Shown here piece by piece: positions 26,258 to 34,024 of a stretch of DNA of 64,000 nucleotides. The notes under the pieces are model-generated. The model made no database searches. It worked only from the letters and a program-made list of their open reading frames with translations, and had not been told where the DNA came from. This DNA comes from JAGVPT01 sp963827085. Its GTDB lineage: Bacteria; Bacteroidota; Ignavibacteria; UBA10030; UBA8401. Each line of letters opens with the position of its first letter. Position 1 is the first letter of the stretch. The stretch is from contig CAWGZY010000005.1 in assembly GCA_963827085.1 (NCBI GenBank), forward strand, positions 62,001 through 126,000, written 5' to 3'. A program made the translations under genes and the position numbers.

Positions 26258-26572
26258 TCATTGTTGATGGACGCTCCAAGCCTTCCAAATGTCTCGGGAA
26301 AGAGCTTTATAATTATCTGCAAGTCCTGCTATCTTACTACCAAAAGTTTGGACAAATACGTTATGCACTAACTCGTTCACGTCTTTAGATGAGGAACACT
26401 TCTTCAATCCCGCCAAAATTTCTGCCGTTTCGAGATCATATTCATTTTTAGGTGCTTCTGCATTTGCTAAGCCCATAGGATCGTGTCGATAGAGAATGCC
26501 CGACATTTCACTGAACAAATTTCTGTATTTGCGTTTCTTTGCCCGCTTATGCTCAGCGTCTTGATTTGTCAT
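26258..26572 (-). CDS. DUF1871-like small helical protein
   Basis: 104 residues. ILYRHDPMGLANAEAPKNEY followed by DLETAEILAGLKKC and a C-terminal amphipathic helix resembles the WDPIG-x-EYD-x-E pattern of DUF1871-type proteins, which often accompany toxins or act as immunity proteins. The family call is from memory only. GAGGA lies upstream of the ATG. About 85 bp between its stop and the attC hold nothing recognisable. Confidence 0.65.
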   Translation of the reverse strand: MTNQDAEHKRAKKRKYRNLFSEMSGILYRHDPMGLANAEAPKNEYDLETAEILAGLKKCSSSKDVNELVHNVFVQTFGSKIAGLADNYKALSRDIWKAWSVHQQ

Positions 26573-26615
26573 TGTACCATCCTCTTGGAATTGCAGTCGG
26601 TTGCCATTTTGTGCA

Positions 26616-26767
26616 GGCTAACGGACCGGAGCTAAGCTGCGGCGGCGAAGCGCCGCAGCGACGGTAGCCAGTCCGCGCGTGGCGAGTCATGTCCGATAGT
26701 AGCTGGTTGTTTCGCGCGTGTTAAATCATCGACGGCTGGTTCCGTCAGCTTGAGCGACTGGTTAGGC
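26616..26767 (-). repeat. attC, module I
   Basis: Heptamers GGCTAAC and GTTAGGC. Site of the family B cassette at 26768. Confidence 0.95.
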
Positions 26768-26990
26768 GGCGATAAGTGTAATTTGATAAGAACGCGCTTT
26801 CGTACTGACTGCATTATATTAGAAACTATCTCCAAGGATGCAATACCAAGCTTTTGGTATTTTATAAAGTGACCGTATTTAGTGAGTGCGATGTCTGAAA
26901 GAGGAGTCGTTTGTAGAAAAACCAAATGACTGCTTGTAGACCAATTCTTTTAACTCTTCCTTTTTTTCTTTGTTACAACTTGCTTTCGCC
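26768..26990 (-). repeat. Family B cassette, subtype B1
   Basis: Gene-less, with the palindrome AATACCAA-AAGC-TTGGTATT. Two base changes separate its TAATATAATGC region from the copy at 3179. Confidence 0.75.
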
Positions 26991-27142
26991 GCCTAACGGA
27001 CCGGAGCTAAGCTGCGGCGGCGAAGCGCCGCAGCGACGGTAGCCAGTCCGCGCGTGGCGAGTCATGTCCAATAGTAGCTGGTTGTTTCGCGCGTGTTAAA
27101 TCACCAACGGCTGGTTCCGTCAGCTTGAGCGACTGGTTAGGT
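26991..27142 (-). repeat. attC, module I
   Basis: Heptamers GCCTAAC and GTTAGGT. Site of family A copy 9. Confidence 0.95.
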
Positions 27143-27397
27143 GGCAAAGTCAGTTGGTTAACCTGAACAAAGCTTCGCACTAAGAATGCTTCGTATTTGA
27201 TTTTGCTTATAAACATAGCTCCCAACTATGATTGCCAGGAAAGCTCTCCGTACCAGATAATATCGTTTTATTGCAGTTATTGCAATTAGAAAATCTCACT
27301 GCTTATAGATTCGTATCTTTGGAAACTTGAATCAAAGAAACAAAACTTGAATTACTGAAACTGTTTCTTTCTTAGACAATCTAAGCTTTGCTTTGCC
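27143..27397 (-). repeat. Family A promoter cassette, copy 9
   Basis: -35 TTGCAA at 27280-27285, 17 bp, -10 TATTAT at 27257-27262. Confidence 0.8.
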
Positions 27398-27550
27398 ACC
27401 TAACGGACCGGAGCTAAGCTGCGGCGGCGAAGCGCCGCAGCGGCTGTAGCCAGTCCGCGCGAGCTAAGTCATGTCCAACAAGTAACTGATTGTTTCGCGC
27501 GTGTCAAATCACCAACGGCTGGTTCCGTCAGCTTGAGCGACTGGTTAGGC
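27398..27550 (-). repeat. attC, module I
   Basis: Heptamers ACCTAAC and GTTAGGC. Site of the DUF4336 cassette. Confidence 0.95.
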
Positions 27551-27564
27551 AGCCGAAGCTTTTA

Positions 27565-28332
27565 TCAATGCGTGAGCCATCGGAATGCTCGCTCTACGAA
27601 TGGCTTCGCATCTTTCTCAATGCAGGCGCCATGTGCGATAATCAACTTGTCGAAGTCCCAAGAAAGTAGTTTTTCAAGCGATCGCCGAGCGAGATTTCGA
27701 TTAGTAAAGGATAGCCTGATATCGAGTCCAACGCCCCCATGTGGCTCTGTAACGCCCTCTAGCCTGAACAGAGTATTGAGAAAGGGCTTACCTTTCACGA
27801 TCGGATGCAATTGGATTAAATCATCCAGGATGACCGTGCGAGATTGTTTATGAAAGAAAAGAACTTCTTCAATGAAAGGGTTGCCTTTGAAGGCAAGTTG
27901 GTCGAAGTCATTCGTCCAACCGTAATACGGTGCGTCACTCAGAATCCCAGTGAATGGCAGGCGCCCTTTCTTCAAGGTAAATGGGGTTGGTCGTGGTATC
28001 CATAGTTGCGCTTCAGGAAATAGTGCGTGCCACCTTTCTAGTCTCCAGACATGCCGTGGGGTAGCTGCCACTATGTATCTAACAGGCCCTAAGTCAGTGA
28101 TACGTTTAAGTGTCTCGAATGGCACAGGCACAGGGGAATCCAACCATAATGAACCGTCAGAGAGCTTCACGATGGTCATGCGAGTAGTAAACATGACACC
28201 CATGTCGCGTACATCTGGACCGTCTACGATCCAAACGTTCTTAGCAAATGTTTCAGATGGTAGCATGCCGAAAAACGTCAAGTTGTTCTTCGCATTTGGT
28301 TTCTTAATTGGTAATCGTATTGTTTCGTGCAA
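27565..28332 (-). CDS. DUF4336 metallo-beta-lactamase-like protein
   Basis: 255 residues from a TTG at 28332; an ATG at 28266 is possible and no Shine-Dalgarno decides. The pattern KNVWIVDGPDV, then GVMFTTRMTIVKLSDGSLWL, DSPVPV, LGPVRYIVAATPRHVWRLER and later LIIAHG fits DUF4336, a degenerate metallo-beta-lactamase fold. The usual HxHxDH metal motif is absent, with ATPRHVW in the corresponding place, so hydrolase activity is unlikely. It is downstream of nine gene-less cassettes. Confidence 0.85.
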   Translation of the reverse strand: MHETIRLPIKKPNAKNNLTFFGMLPSETFAKNVWIVDGPDVRDMGVMFTTRMTIVKLSDGSLWLDSPVPVPFETLKRITDLGPVRYIVAATPRHVWRLERWHALFPEAQLWIPRPTPFTLKKGRLPFTGILSDAPYYGWTNDFDQLAFKGNPFIEEVLFFHKQSRTVILDDLIQLHPIVKGKPFLNTLFRLEGVTEPHGGVGLDIRLSFTNRNLARRSLEKLLSWDFDKLIIAHGACIEKDAKPFVERAFRWLTH

Positions 28333-28377
28333 ATTTTGATGTACAACAAGTTTACTCGACTACTGAAATTTCCGGCT

Positions 28378-28529
28378 GCCTAACGAACCGGAGCTAAGCT
28401 GCGGCGGCGAAGCGCCGCAGCGGCGGAAACCAGTCCGCGCGTGGCGAGTCATGTCCGATAGTAGCTATTTGTTCCGCGCGTGTTAAATCACCAACGGCTG
28501 GTTCCGTCAGCTTGAGCGACTGGTTAGGT
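28378..28529 (-). repeat. attC, module I
   Basis: Heptamers GCCTAAC and GTTAGGT. Centre has cggcggaaacc. Site of family A copy 10. Confidence 0.95.
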
Positions 28530-28783
28530 GGCAAAGTCAGTTGGTTAACCCGCATACAGCTTCGCACTAAGAATGCTTCGTTTTTGATTTTGCTTATAAA
28601 CATAGCTCCCAACTATGATTGCCAGGAAAGCTCTCCATACCAGGAAATATCGTTTTATTGCAGTTATTGCAATTAGAAAATCTGACTGCTTGTAGACTCA
28701 TCTTTTTTGGAGCTTAAATCAAGAAACGAAACTCGATTTACTGAAACTTTTTTTTTCTTAGCCAAACCAAGTTTTTCTTTGCC
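28530..28783 (-). repeat. Family A promoter cassette, copy 10
   Basis: -35 TTGCAA at 28667-28672 and 17-bp spacing are kept, but the -10 is TATTTC (28644-28649), so this promoter is probably weakened. Confidence 0.72.
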
Positions 28784-28935
28784 ACCTAACGGACCGGAGC
28801 TAAGCTGCGGCGGCGAAGCGCCGCAGCGACGGTAGCCAGTCCGCGCGTGGCGAGTCATGTCCAATAGTAGTTGGTTGTTTCGCGCGTGTTAAATCATCGA
28901 CGGCTGGTTCCGTCAGCTTGAGCGACTGGTTAGGC
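28784..28935 (-). repeat. attC, module I
   Basis: Heptamers ACCTAAC and GTTAGGC. Site of family A copy 11. Confidence 0.95.
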
Positions 28936-29187
28936 GGCGATAAGTGTCGGTTAAACCGCAGACCAGTTCGTATCAAGAATGTTTCGTATTTGATACTGTT
29001 TATAAACATAGCTCCCAACTATGATTGCCAGGAAAGCTCTCCGTACCAGATAATATCGTTTTATTGCAGTTATTGCAATTAGAAAATCTGACTGCTTATA
29101 GATTCATATCTTTGGAGACTCAAATCAAGAGATGAAGCTTGGAAAACCGAAAACACTTTTTTCCTAGACAACTTATTTTTTTTAGCC
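28936..29187 (-). repeat. Family A promoter cassette, copy 11
   Basis: -35 TTGCAA at 29073-29078, 17 bp, -10 TATTAT at 29050-29055. Its end segment (ggttaaaccgcagaccagtt) matches copy 1. Confidence 0.8.
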
Positions 29188-29339
29188 GCCTAACGGACCG
29201 GAGCTAAGCTGCGGCGGCGAAGCGCCGCAGCGACGGTAGCCAGTCCGCGCGTGGCGAGTCATGTCCAATAGTAGCTGGCTGTTTCGCGCGTGTTAAATCA
29301 TCGACGGCTGGTTCCGTCAGCTTGAGCGACTGGTTAGGT
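29188..29339 (-). repeat. attC, module I
   Basis: Heptamers GCCTAAC and GTTAGGT. Site of family A copy 12. Confidence 0.95.
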
Positions 29340-29592
29340 GGCAAAGTCAGTTGGTTAAGCTGCATACAGCTTCGCACTAAGAATGCTTCGTTTTTGATTT
29401 TGGTTATAAACATAGCTCCCAGCTATGATTGCCCGGAAAGCTTTCCGTACCAGATAATATCGTTTTATTGCAGTTATTGCAATTAGAAAATCCAACTGCT
29501 CATAGACTCCATCTTTTAAAAGCCAGATTGATAGACACAACTTGAAAGATAGAAACTACTTCTCGCTTTGCGAACCTAAGTTTTTCTTTGCC
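29340..29592 (-). repeat. Family A promoter cassette, copy 12
   Basis: -35 TTGCAA at 29477-29482, 17 bp, -10 TATTAT at 29454-29459. The leader palindrome is extended to CATAGCT-CCC-AGCTATG at 29411-29427. Confidence 0.8.
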
Positions 29593-29744
29593 ACCTAACG
29601 AACCGGAGCTAAGCTGCGGCGGCGAAGCGCCGCAGCGACGGTAGCCAGTCCGCGCGTGGCGAGTCATGTCCAATAGTAGCTATTTGTTTCGCGCGTGTTA
29701 AATCACCAACGGCTGGTTCCGTCAGCTTGAGCGACTGGTTAGGC
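29593..29744 (-). repeat. attC, module I
   Basis: Heptamers ACCTAAC and GTTAGGC. Site of the family B cassette at 29745. Confidence 0.95.
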
Positions 29745-29968
29745 GGCGATACGTGTATGTTGATAAGAACGAGCTTTCGTACTGACTCTATTATATTAGA
29801 GACTATCTTTAAGAATGCAATACCAAGCTTTTGGTATTTGATAAAGTGACCGTATTTAGTGAGTGCGTTGTCTGAAAGAGAAGTCGTTTGTAGAAAAACC
29901 AGATGACTGCTTGTAGGTTAATTCTTTTAACTCCTCCTTTTTTTCTTTTGCTACAAATTGCTTTCGCC
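29745..29968 (-). repeat. Family B cassette, subtype B1
   Basis: Gene-less, with the palindrome AATACCAA-AAGC-TTGGTATT and the shared CTACAAGCAGTCA motif. Confidence 0.75.
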
Positions 29969-30118
29969 GCCTAACGGACCGCGGCTAACCTGCGGCGGAA
30001 ATAGCGTTGGCACGGTTGCCCGTCCGCGCGTGGCAAGTCCAGTCTGCTTGTAGCTATTTGTTTCGCGCGTGCAAAATCATCGACGGCTGGTTCCGTCAGG
30101 TTGAGCCGCTGGTTAGGC
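29969..30118 (-). repeat. attC, module IV
   Basis: Heptamers GCCTAAC and GTTAGGC. Left arm GCGGCTAACCTGCGG and right arm CCGTCAGGTTGAGCCGC differ from the norm by compensating changes. Site of the family C cassette. Confidence 0.95.
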
Positions 30119-30323
30119 CAGTGCACCTTTAGCATGTGAGCGCGATTGTTGATTTGGTTTCTGCTTTTATTTTGATATTTGTTCCCGATAAACTCGCTGG
30201 CGGCGGGGAAGTGCCTGTTTTGGTTAATAAAACAAAACGTCGCCAGAAGATTTGAAACTTGTTTTAGAAAGTTGCTTTGTTACTTACTTTCTTTGATACT
30301 AACAACGACCCGCCGCCAGCGAG
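30119..30323 (-). repeat. Family C cassette, copy 1
   Basis: Gene-less. A 15-bp inverted repeat (CTCGCTGGCGGCGGG / CCCGCCGCCAGCGAG) encloses about 100 bp of AT-rich DNA, its left half at 30192-30206 and its right half abutting the next attC. The usual end repeat is short here. Confidence 0.75.
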
Positions 30324-30475
30324 GCTTAACGGACCGGAGCTAAGCTGCGGCGGCGAAGCGCCGCAGCGACGGTAGCCAGTCCGCGCGTGGCGAGCCATGT
30401 CCGATAGTAGCTGTTTGTTTCGCGCGTGTTAAATCATCGACGGCTGGTTCCGTCAGCTTGAGCGACTGGTTAGGT
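30324..30475 (-). repeat. attC, module I
   Basis: Heptamers GCTTAAC and GTTAGGT. The left heptamer is unusual and does not match the end of its family C neighbour. Site of family A copy 13. Confidence 0.95.
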
Positions 30476-30728
30476 GGCAAAGCCAGTTGGTTAACCTGCA
30501 TACAGCTTCGCACTAAGACTGTTTCGTTTTTGATTTTGCTTATAAACATAGCTCCCAACTATGATTGCCTGGTAAGTTTTCCGTACGAGATGATACCATT
30601 TTCTTGCTACGATTGCAATTAGAATATCCAACTGCTGATAGACTCCATCTTTTAAAAACCAGATTGATAGACACAACTTGAAAGATCGAAACTACTTCTC
30701 GCTTTGCGAACCTAAGTTTTTCTTTGCC
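30476..30728 (-). repeat. Family A promoter cassette, copy 13
   Basis: Variant promoter: -35 TTGCAA at 30613-30618, 17 bp, -10 TATCAT at 30590-30595. Confidence 0.8.
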
Positions 30729-30880
30729 ACCTAACGGACCGGAGCTAAGCTGCGGCGGCGAAGCGCCGCAGCGACGGTAGCCAGTCCGCGCGTGGCGAGT
30801 CATGTCCGATAGTAGCTATTTGTTTCGCGCGTGTTAAATCACCAACGGCTGGTTCCGTCAGCTTGAGCGACTGGTTAGGC
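30729..30880 (-). repeat. attC, module I
   Basis: Heptamers ACCTAAC and GTTAGGC. Site of the family B cassette at 30881. Confidence 0.95.
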
Positions 30881-31103
30881 GGCGATAAGTGCATGTTGAT
30901 GAGAATACGCTTTCGTACTGACTGTATTATATTAGAAACTATCTTTAAGAAAGCAATACCAAGCTTTTGGTATTTGATAAAGTGACCGTATTTAGTGAAT
31001 GCGTTGTCTGAAAGAAGAGTCGTTTGTAGAAAAACCGGATGACTGCTTGTAGGTTAATTCTTTTAACTCCTCCTTTTTTCTTTTGCTACAAATTGCTTTC
31101 GCC
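30881..31103 (-). repeat. Family B cassette, subtype B1
   Basis: Gene-less; very close to the copy at 13922-14145 in every element. Confidence 0.75.
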
Positions 31104-31255
31104 GCCTAACGGACCGGAGCTAAGCTGCGGCGGCGAAGCGCCGCAGCGACGGAAACCAGTCCGCGCGTGGCGAGTCATGTCCAATAGTAGCTGGTCGTTT
31201 CGCGCGTGTTAAATCACCAACGGCTGGTTCCGTCAGCTTGAGCGACTGGTTAGGT
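31104..31255 (-). repeat. attC, module I
   Basis: Heptamers GCCTAAC and GTTAGGT. Site of family A copy 14. Confidence 0.95.
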
Positions 31256-31508
31256 GGCAAAGTTAGTTGGTTAACCTGCATACAGCTTCGCACTAAGAAT
31301 GCTTCGTTTTTGATTTTGGTTATAAACATAGCTCCCAGCTATGATTGCCTGGTAAGTTTCCCGTACGAGATGATACCACTTTCTTCCTCTGATTGCAATT
31401 AGAATATCCAACTGCTCATAGACTCCATCTTTTAAAAACCAGATTGATAGACATAACTTAAAAGATCGAAACTACTTCTCGCTTTGCGAACCTAAGTTTT
31501 TCTTTGCC
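31256..31508 (-). repeat. Family A promoter cassette, copy 14
   Basis: Variant promoter: -35 TTGCAA at 31393-31398, 17 bp, -10 TATCAT at 31370-31375. Extended leader palindrome CATAGCT-CCC-AGCTATG as in copy 12. Confidence 0.8.
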
Positions 31509-31660
31509 ACCTAACGGACCGGAGCTAAGCTGCGGCGGCGAAGCGCCGCAGCGACGGAATCCAGTCCGCGCGAGCTAAGTCCTGTCCAATAGTAGCTGGT
31601 TGTTTCGCGCGTGTTAAATCATCGACGGCTGGTTCCGTCAGCTTGAGCGACTGGTTAGGT
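31509..31660 (-). repeat. attC, module I
   Basis: Heptamers ACCTAAC and GTTAGGT. Site of family A copy 15. Confidence 0.95.
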
Positions 31661-31914
31661 GGCAAAGTCAGTTGGTTAACCTGCATACAGCTTCGCACTA
31701 AGAATGCTTCGTATTTGATTTTGCTTATAAACATAGCTCCCAACTATGATTGCCAGGAAAGCTCTCCGTACCAGATAATATCGTTTTATTGCAGTTATTG
31801 CAATTAGAAAATCTCACTGCTTATAGATTCGTATCTTTGGAAACTTGAATCAAAAAACAAAACTTGAATTATTGAAACTGTTTCTTTCTTAGATAATCTA
31901 AGCTTTTCTTTGCC
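31661..31914 (-). repeat. Family A promoter cassette, copy 15
   Basis: -35 TTGCAA at 31798-31803, 17 bp, -10 TATTAT at 31775-31780. Confidence 0.8.
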
Positions 31915-32066
31915 ACCTAACGGACCGGAGCTAAGCTGCGGCGGCGAAGCGCCGCAGCGACGGAATCCAGTCCGCGCGAGCTAAGTCACGTCCGATTGTA
32001 GCTGGTTGTTTCGCGCGAGCAAAATCGTCGACGGCTATTTCCGTCAGCTTGAGCGACTGGTTAGGC
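31915..32066 (-). repeat. attC, module I
   Basis: Heptamers ACCTAAC and GTTAGGC, with cgcgcgagcaaaatc and the CTATTTCCGTCAG arm. The stop of the gene at 32061 lies in the right heptamer. Confidence 0.95.
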
Positions 32067-32705
32067 CGTGCCCTCGGGAAGTTCAGCAGGGATGCTAGCC
32101 CAATTTCTAAGTGATTTTGCGAATCGCTGACTTATGATATCTGTGTGTGTTTCGACGTAGGCTGCGAATTTGTTAAAGTCACATACGATATGCTCCGAAG
32201 GTGTATTGTTAGGTTGAAGATAGATTATTGAAATATCATAGTTGAATTCAAGAATACTATAAGCCTTGTCAAGAAACCCACACTCTACTAAATCGTCGAG
32301 CAAGTAATTATACTTTGTTTTCGATTGACTCTTGCCGTATATATCGAGAAGACCGCGAAGTAATTGGGGGATGTTTACGTCTTTCGCTAATTGGAGATAG
32401 TCATCTTGAGTGTCATTCCGCGAATTGTTGTCTGTTTTCAATTCTATGAAAAATACTTTATTATCGGCCGCTATCGCTACATAGTCAATCCTTTTTGCGT
32501 GAAAGTGAGTAGTGCCTGGATGAATTGTTCTGATTGCAACAGGAAACTCTGGAACAATGTGTAGAATGGGCGTTTGAAATTCGGTCTGGAGGAAACCAGG
32601 CAAATAGAGCGAGAAGAAAATGTCGGCACGTCTTTCAAGTTGATATGCTGGGAAATGTCGCCATTTATCCATGTTGTCGAATATTTGATGAACGCGTTTT
32701 TCCAT
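32061..32705 (-). CDS. PD-(D/E)XK nuclease-like protein
   Basis: 214 residues. KRIDYVAIAADNKVFFIELK followed by TDNNS has the PD-(D/E)XK arrangement: Asp 74 on one strand and Glu 88-x-Lys 90 on the next. A helical C-terminal half follows. The fold is that of restriction-enzyme-like nucleases, so DNA cleavage in defence is a reasonable inference. The stop is set by the attC core. A lipoprotein gene lies upstream in the same cassette, 34 bp away, with no attC between. Confidence 0.8.
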   Translation of the reverse strand: MEKRVHQIFDNMDKWRHFPAYQLERRADIFFSLYLPGFLQTEFQTPILHIVPEFPVAIRTIHPGTTHFHAKRIDYVAIAADNKVFFIELKTDNNSRNDTQDDYLQLAKDVNIPQLLRGLLDIYGKSQSKTKYNYLLDDLVECGFLDKAYSILEFNYDISIIYLQPNNTPSEHIVCDFNKFAAYVETHTDIISQRFAKSLRNWASIPAELPEGTA

Positions 32706-32739
32706 ATTTTACCTGAGAGGGTTATTGATGTGTTATTCC

Positions 32740-33405
32740 TCAGTCGATTTTTTGTTTATTTGTGTTGAAATCTTTTTGTTTTTCGGCTTGAAGGCTGTTA
32801 ACAAAGGCATCATAGAACGATTTATCCGAATAGGTTATACTTTCATTAGAAGCATCGTAACATTGATAGACTATTATTCTGTCTGAGTTCGAAAACCATG
32901 CCTTGAATTCAATTTTTGCACCGCCATAAAGCAAAAATTGCGAGTCAACACTTCCATACTTTTGCTCTAACTCACCGATCATACTAGAAAGTTGGGATCC
33001 AAAACTTATCGTGACAGAAAGAAGCTTCTTATTTTGAAAACTAAACTCCGTAAGCTTATCTTTTGTAGAGTAATTGTCGTACTTATAGGATTTTGAATAC
33101 AGCTGTCGCTCAGGATAAATCTGGTCAGGGCTATAACGCCCATACTGGAAATAGTAGGCATAAAGGATTGCACTAACTCCTTGACCACCAAGCGCATCCT
33201 CATTTAATGAGCCAGCCTTTGATCGAACGGTTTGAATGGATTCTCCCCAATGAAACTCTTTGTATCCTTTCTCGATTGGATGCAAATTTGTGTCAGGGTC
33301 AGCCGCGTTCGTTTGTAGCGAATCACTTTTTTGAGGATTATCTTGCTGTTGTTGAACGCAACCGAAGGAAAAGAATGACAAAATTAGAACGGAAACGATT
33401 TTCAT
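32740..33405 (-). CDS. Lipoprotein, unknown family
   Basis: 221 residues from the ATG at 33405 with AAAGG upstream. Lipobox LSFFSFGC, then a Gln/Ser-rich linker (VQQQQDNPQKSDS). The segment GYKEFHWGESIQTVRSKAGS recalls proteins that begin with a short helical F-x-WG-x-S-x-x-x-V motif before a beta domain, with LEQKYGSVDSQF later. No firm family. First gene of a two-gene cassette with the nuclease-like gene at 32061; the pairing of an exported protein with a cytoplasmic nuclease is unexplained. Confidence 0.75.
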   Translation of the reverse strand: MKIVSVLILSFFSFGCVQQQQDNPQKSDSLQTNAADPDTNLHPIEKGYKEFHWGESIQTVRSKAGSLNEDALGGQGVSAILYAYYFQYGRYSPDQIYPERQLYSKSYKYDNYSTKDKLTEFSFQNKKLLSVTISFGSQLSSMIGELEQKYGSVDSQFLLYGGAKIEFKAWFSNSDRIIVYQCYDASNESITYSDKSFYDAFVNSLQAEKQKDFNTNKQKID

Positions 33406-33457
33406 GATTGCGCCTTTCTTAAATGAGGCCTCTATTTGAGTAGACAACATTTGCACG

Positions 33458-33610
33458 GCCTAACGGACCGGAGCTAAGCTGCGGCAACGAAGTGCCGCAG
33501 CAACGGAATCCATTCCGCGCGTGGTATGTCCAGTCCAACAAGTAACTGTTTGTTTCGCGCGTGTTAAATCATCGACGGCTACTTCCGTCAGCTTGAGCGA
33601 CTGGTTAGGC
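33458..33610 (-). repeat. attC, module I
   Basis: Heptamers GCCTAAC and GTTAGGC, with caacgaagtgccgc and tggtatgtccagtcc variants. Site of the family B cassette at 33611. Confidence 0.95.
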
Positions 33611-33833
33611 GGCGATAAGTGTAATTTGATAAGAACGCGCTCTCGTACTGACTCCATTATATTAGAAACTATCTTTAAGAAAGCAATACCAAGCTTTTGG
33701 TATTTTATAAAGTGACCGTATTTAGTGAGTATATTGTCTGAAAGGGGAGTCGTTTGTAGAAAAACCAGATGACTGCTTGTAGGTTAATTCTTTTAACTCC
33801 TCCTTTTTTTCTTTGCTACAAATTGCTTTCGCC
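33611..33833 (-). repeat. Family B cassette, subtype B1
   Basis: Gene-less, with the palindrome AATACCAA-AAGC-TTGGTATT. Confidence 0.75.
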
Positions 33834-33986
33834 GCCTAACGGACCGGAGCTAAGCTGCGGCGGCGAACAGCCGCCGCCATGTAGTTGGTTGCGCGGACGT
33901 TCCGAATCAATGCTCCTAAATCCGTCCAACACCGCGCGGCGAAATCGTCGACGGCTGGTTCCGTCAGCTTGAGCGACTGGTTAGGC
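33834..33986 (-). repeat. attC, module III
   Basis: Heptamers GCCTAAC and GTTAGGC. GTTAGGCCGTGCA pairs over 13 bp with the core at 36626-36638, so the two genes between form one unit. Confidence 0.95.
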
Positions 33987-34024
33987 CGTGCAACGATTTA
34001 TTTTAAAGGAGTTGAGTGTTATTG

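Noticed and set aside
29340..30676. 61-codon frames MCLSIW ... SAKLYA in family A copies 12 and 13
   Set aside because: The frame is open in only these copies; most others have stops, while the promoter hexamers are kept in nearly all. Coding cannot explain the conservation.
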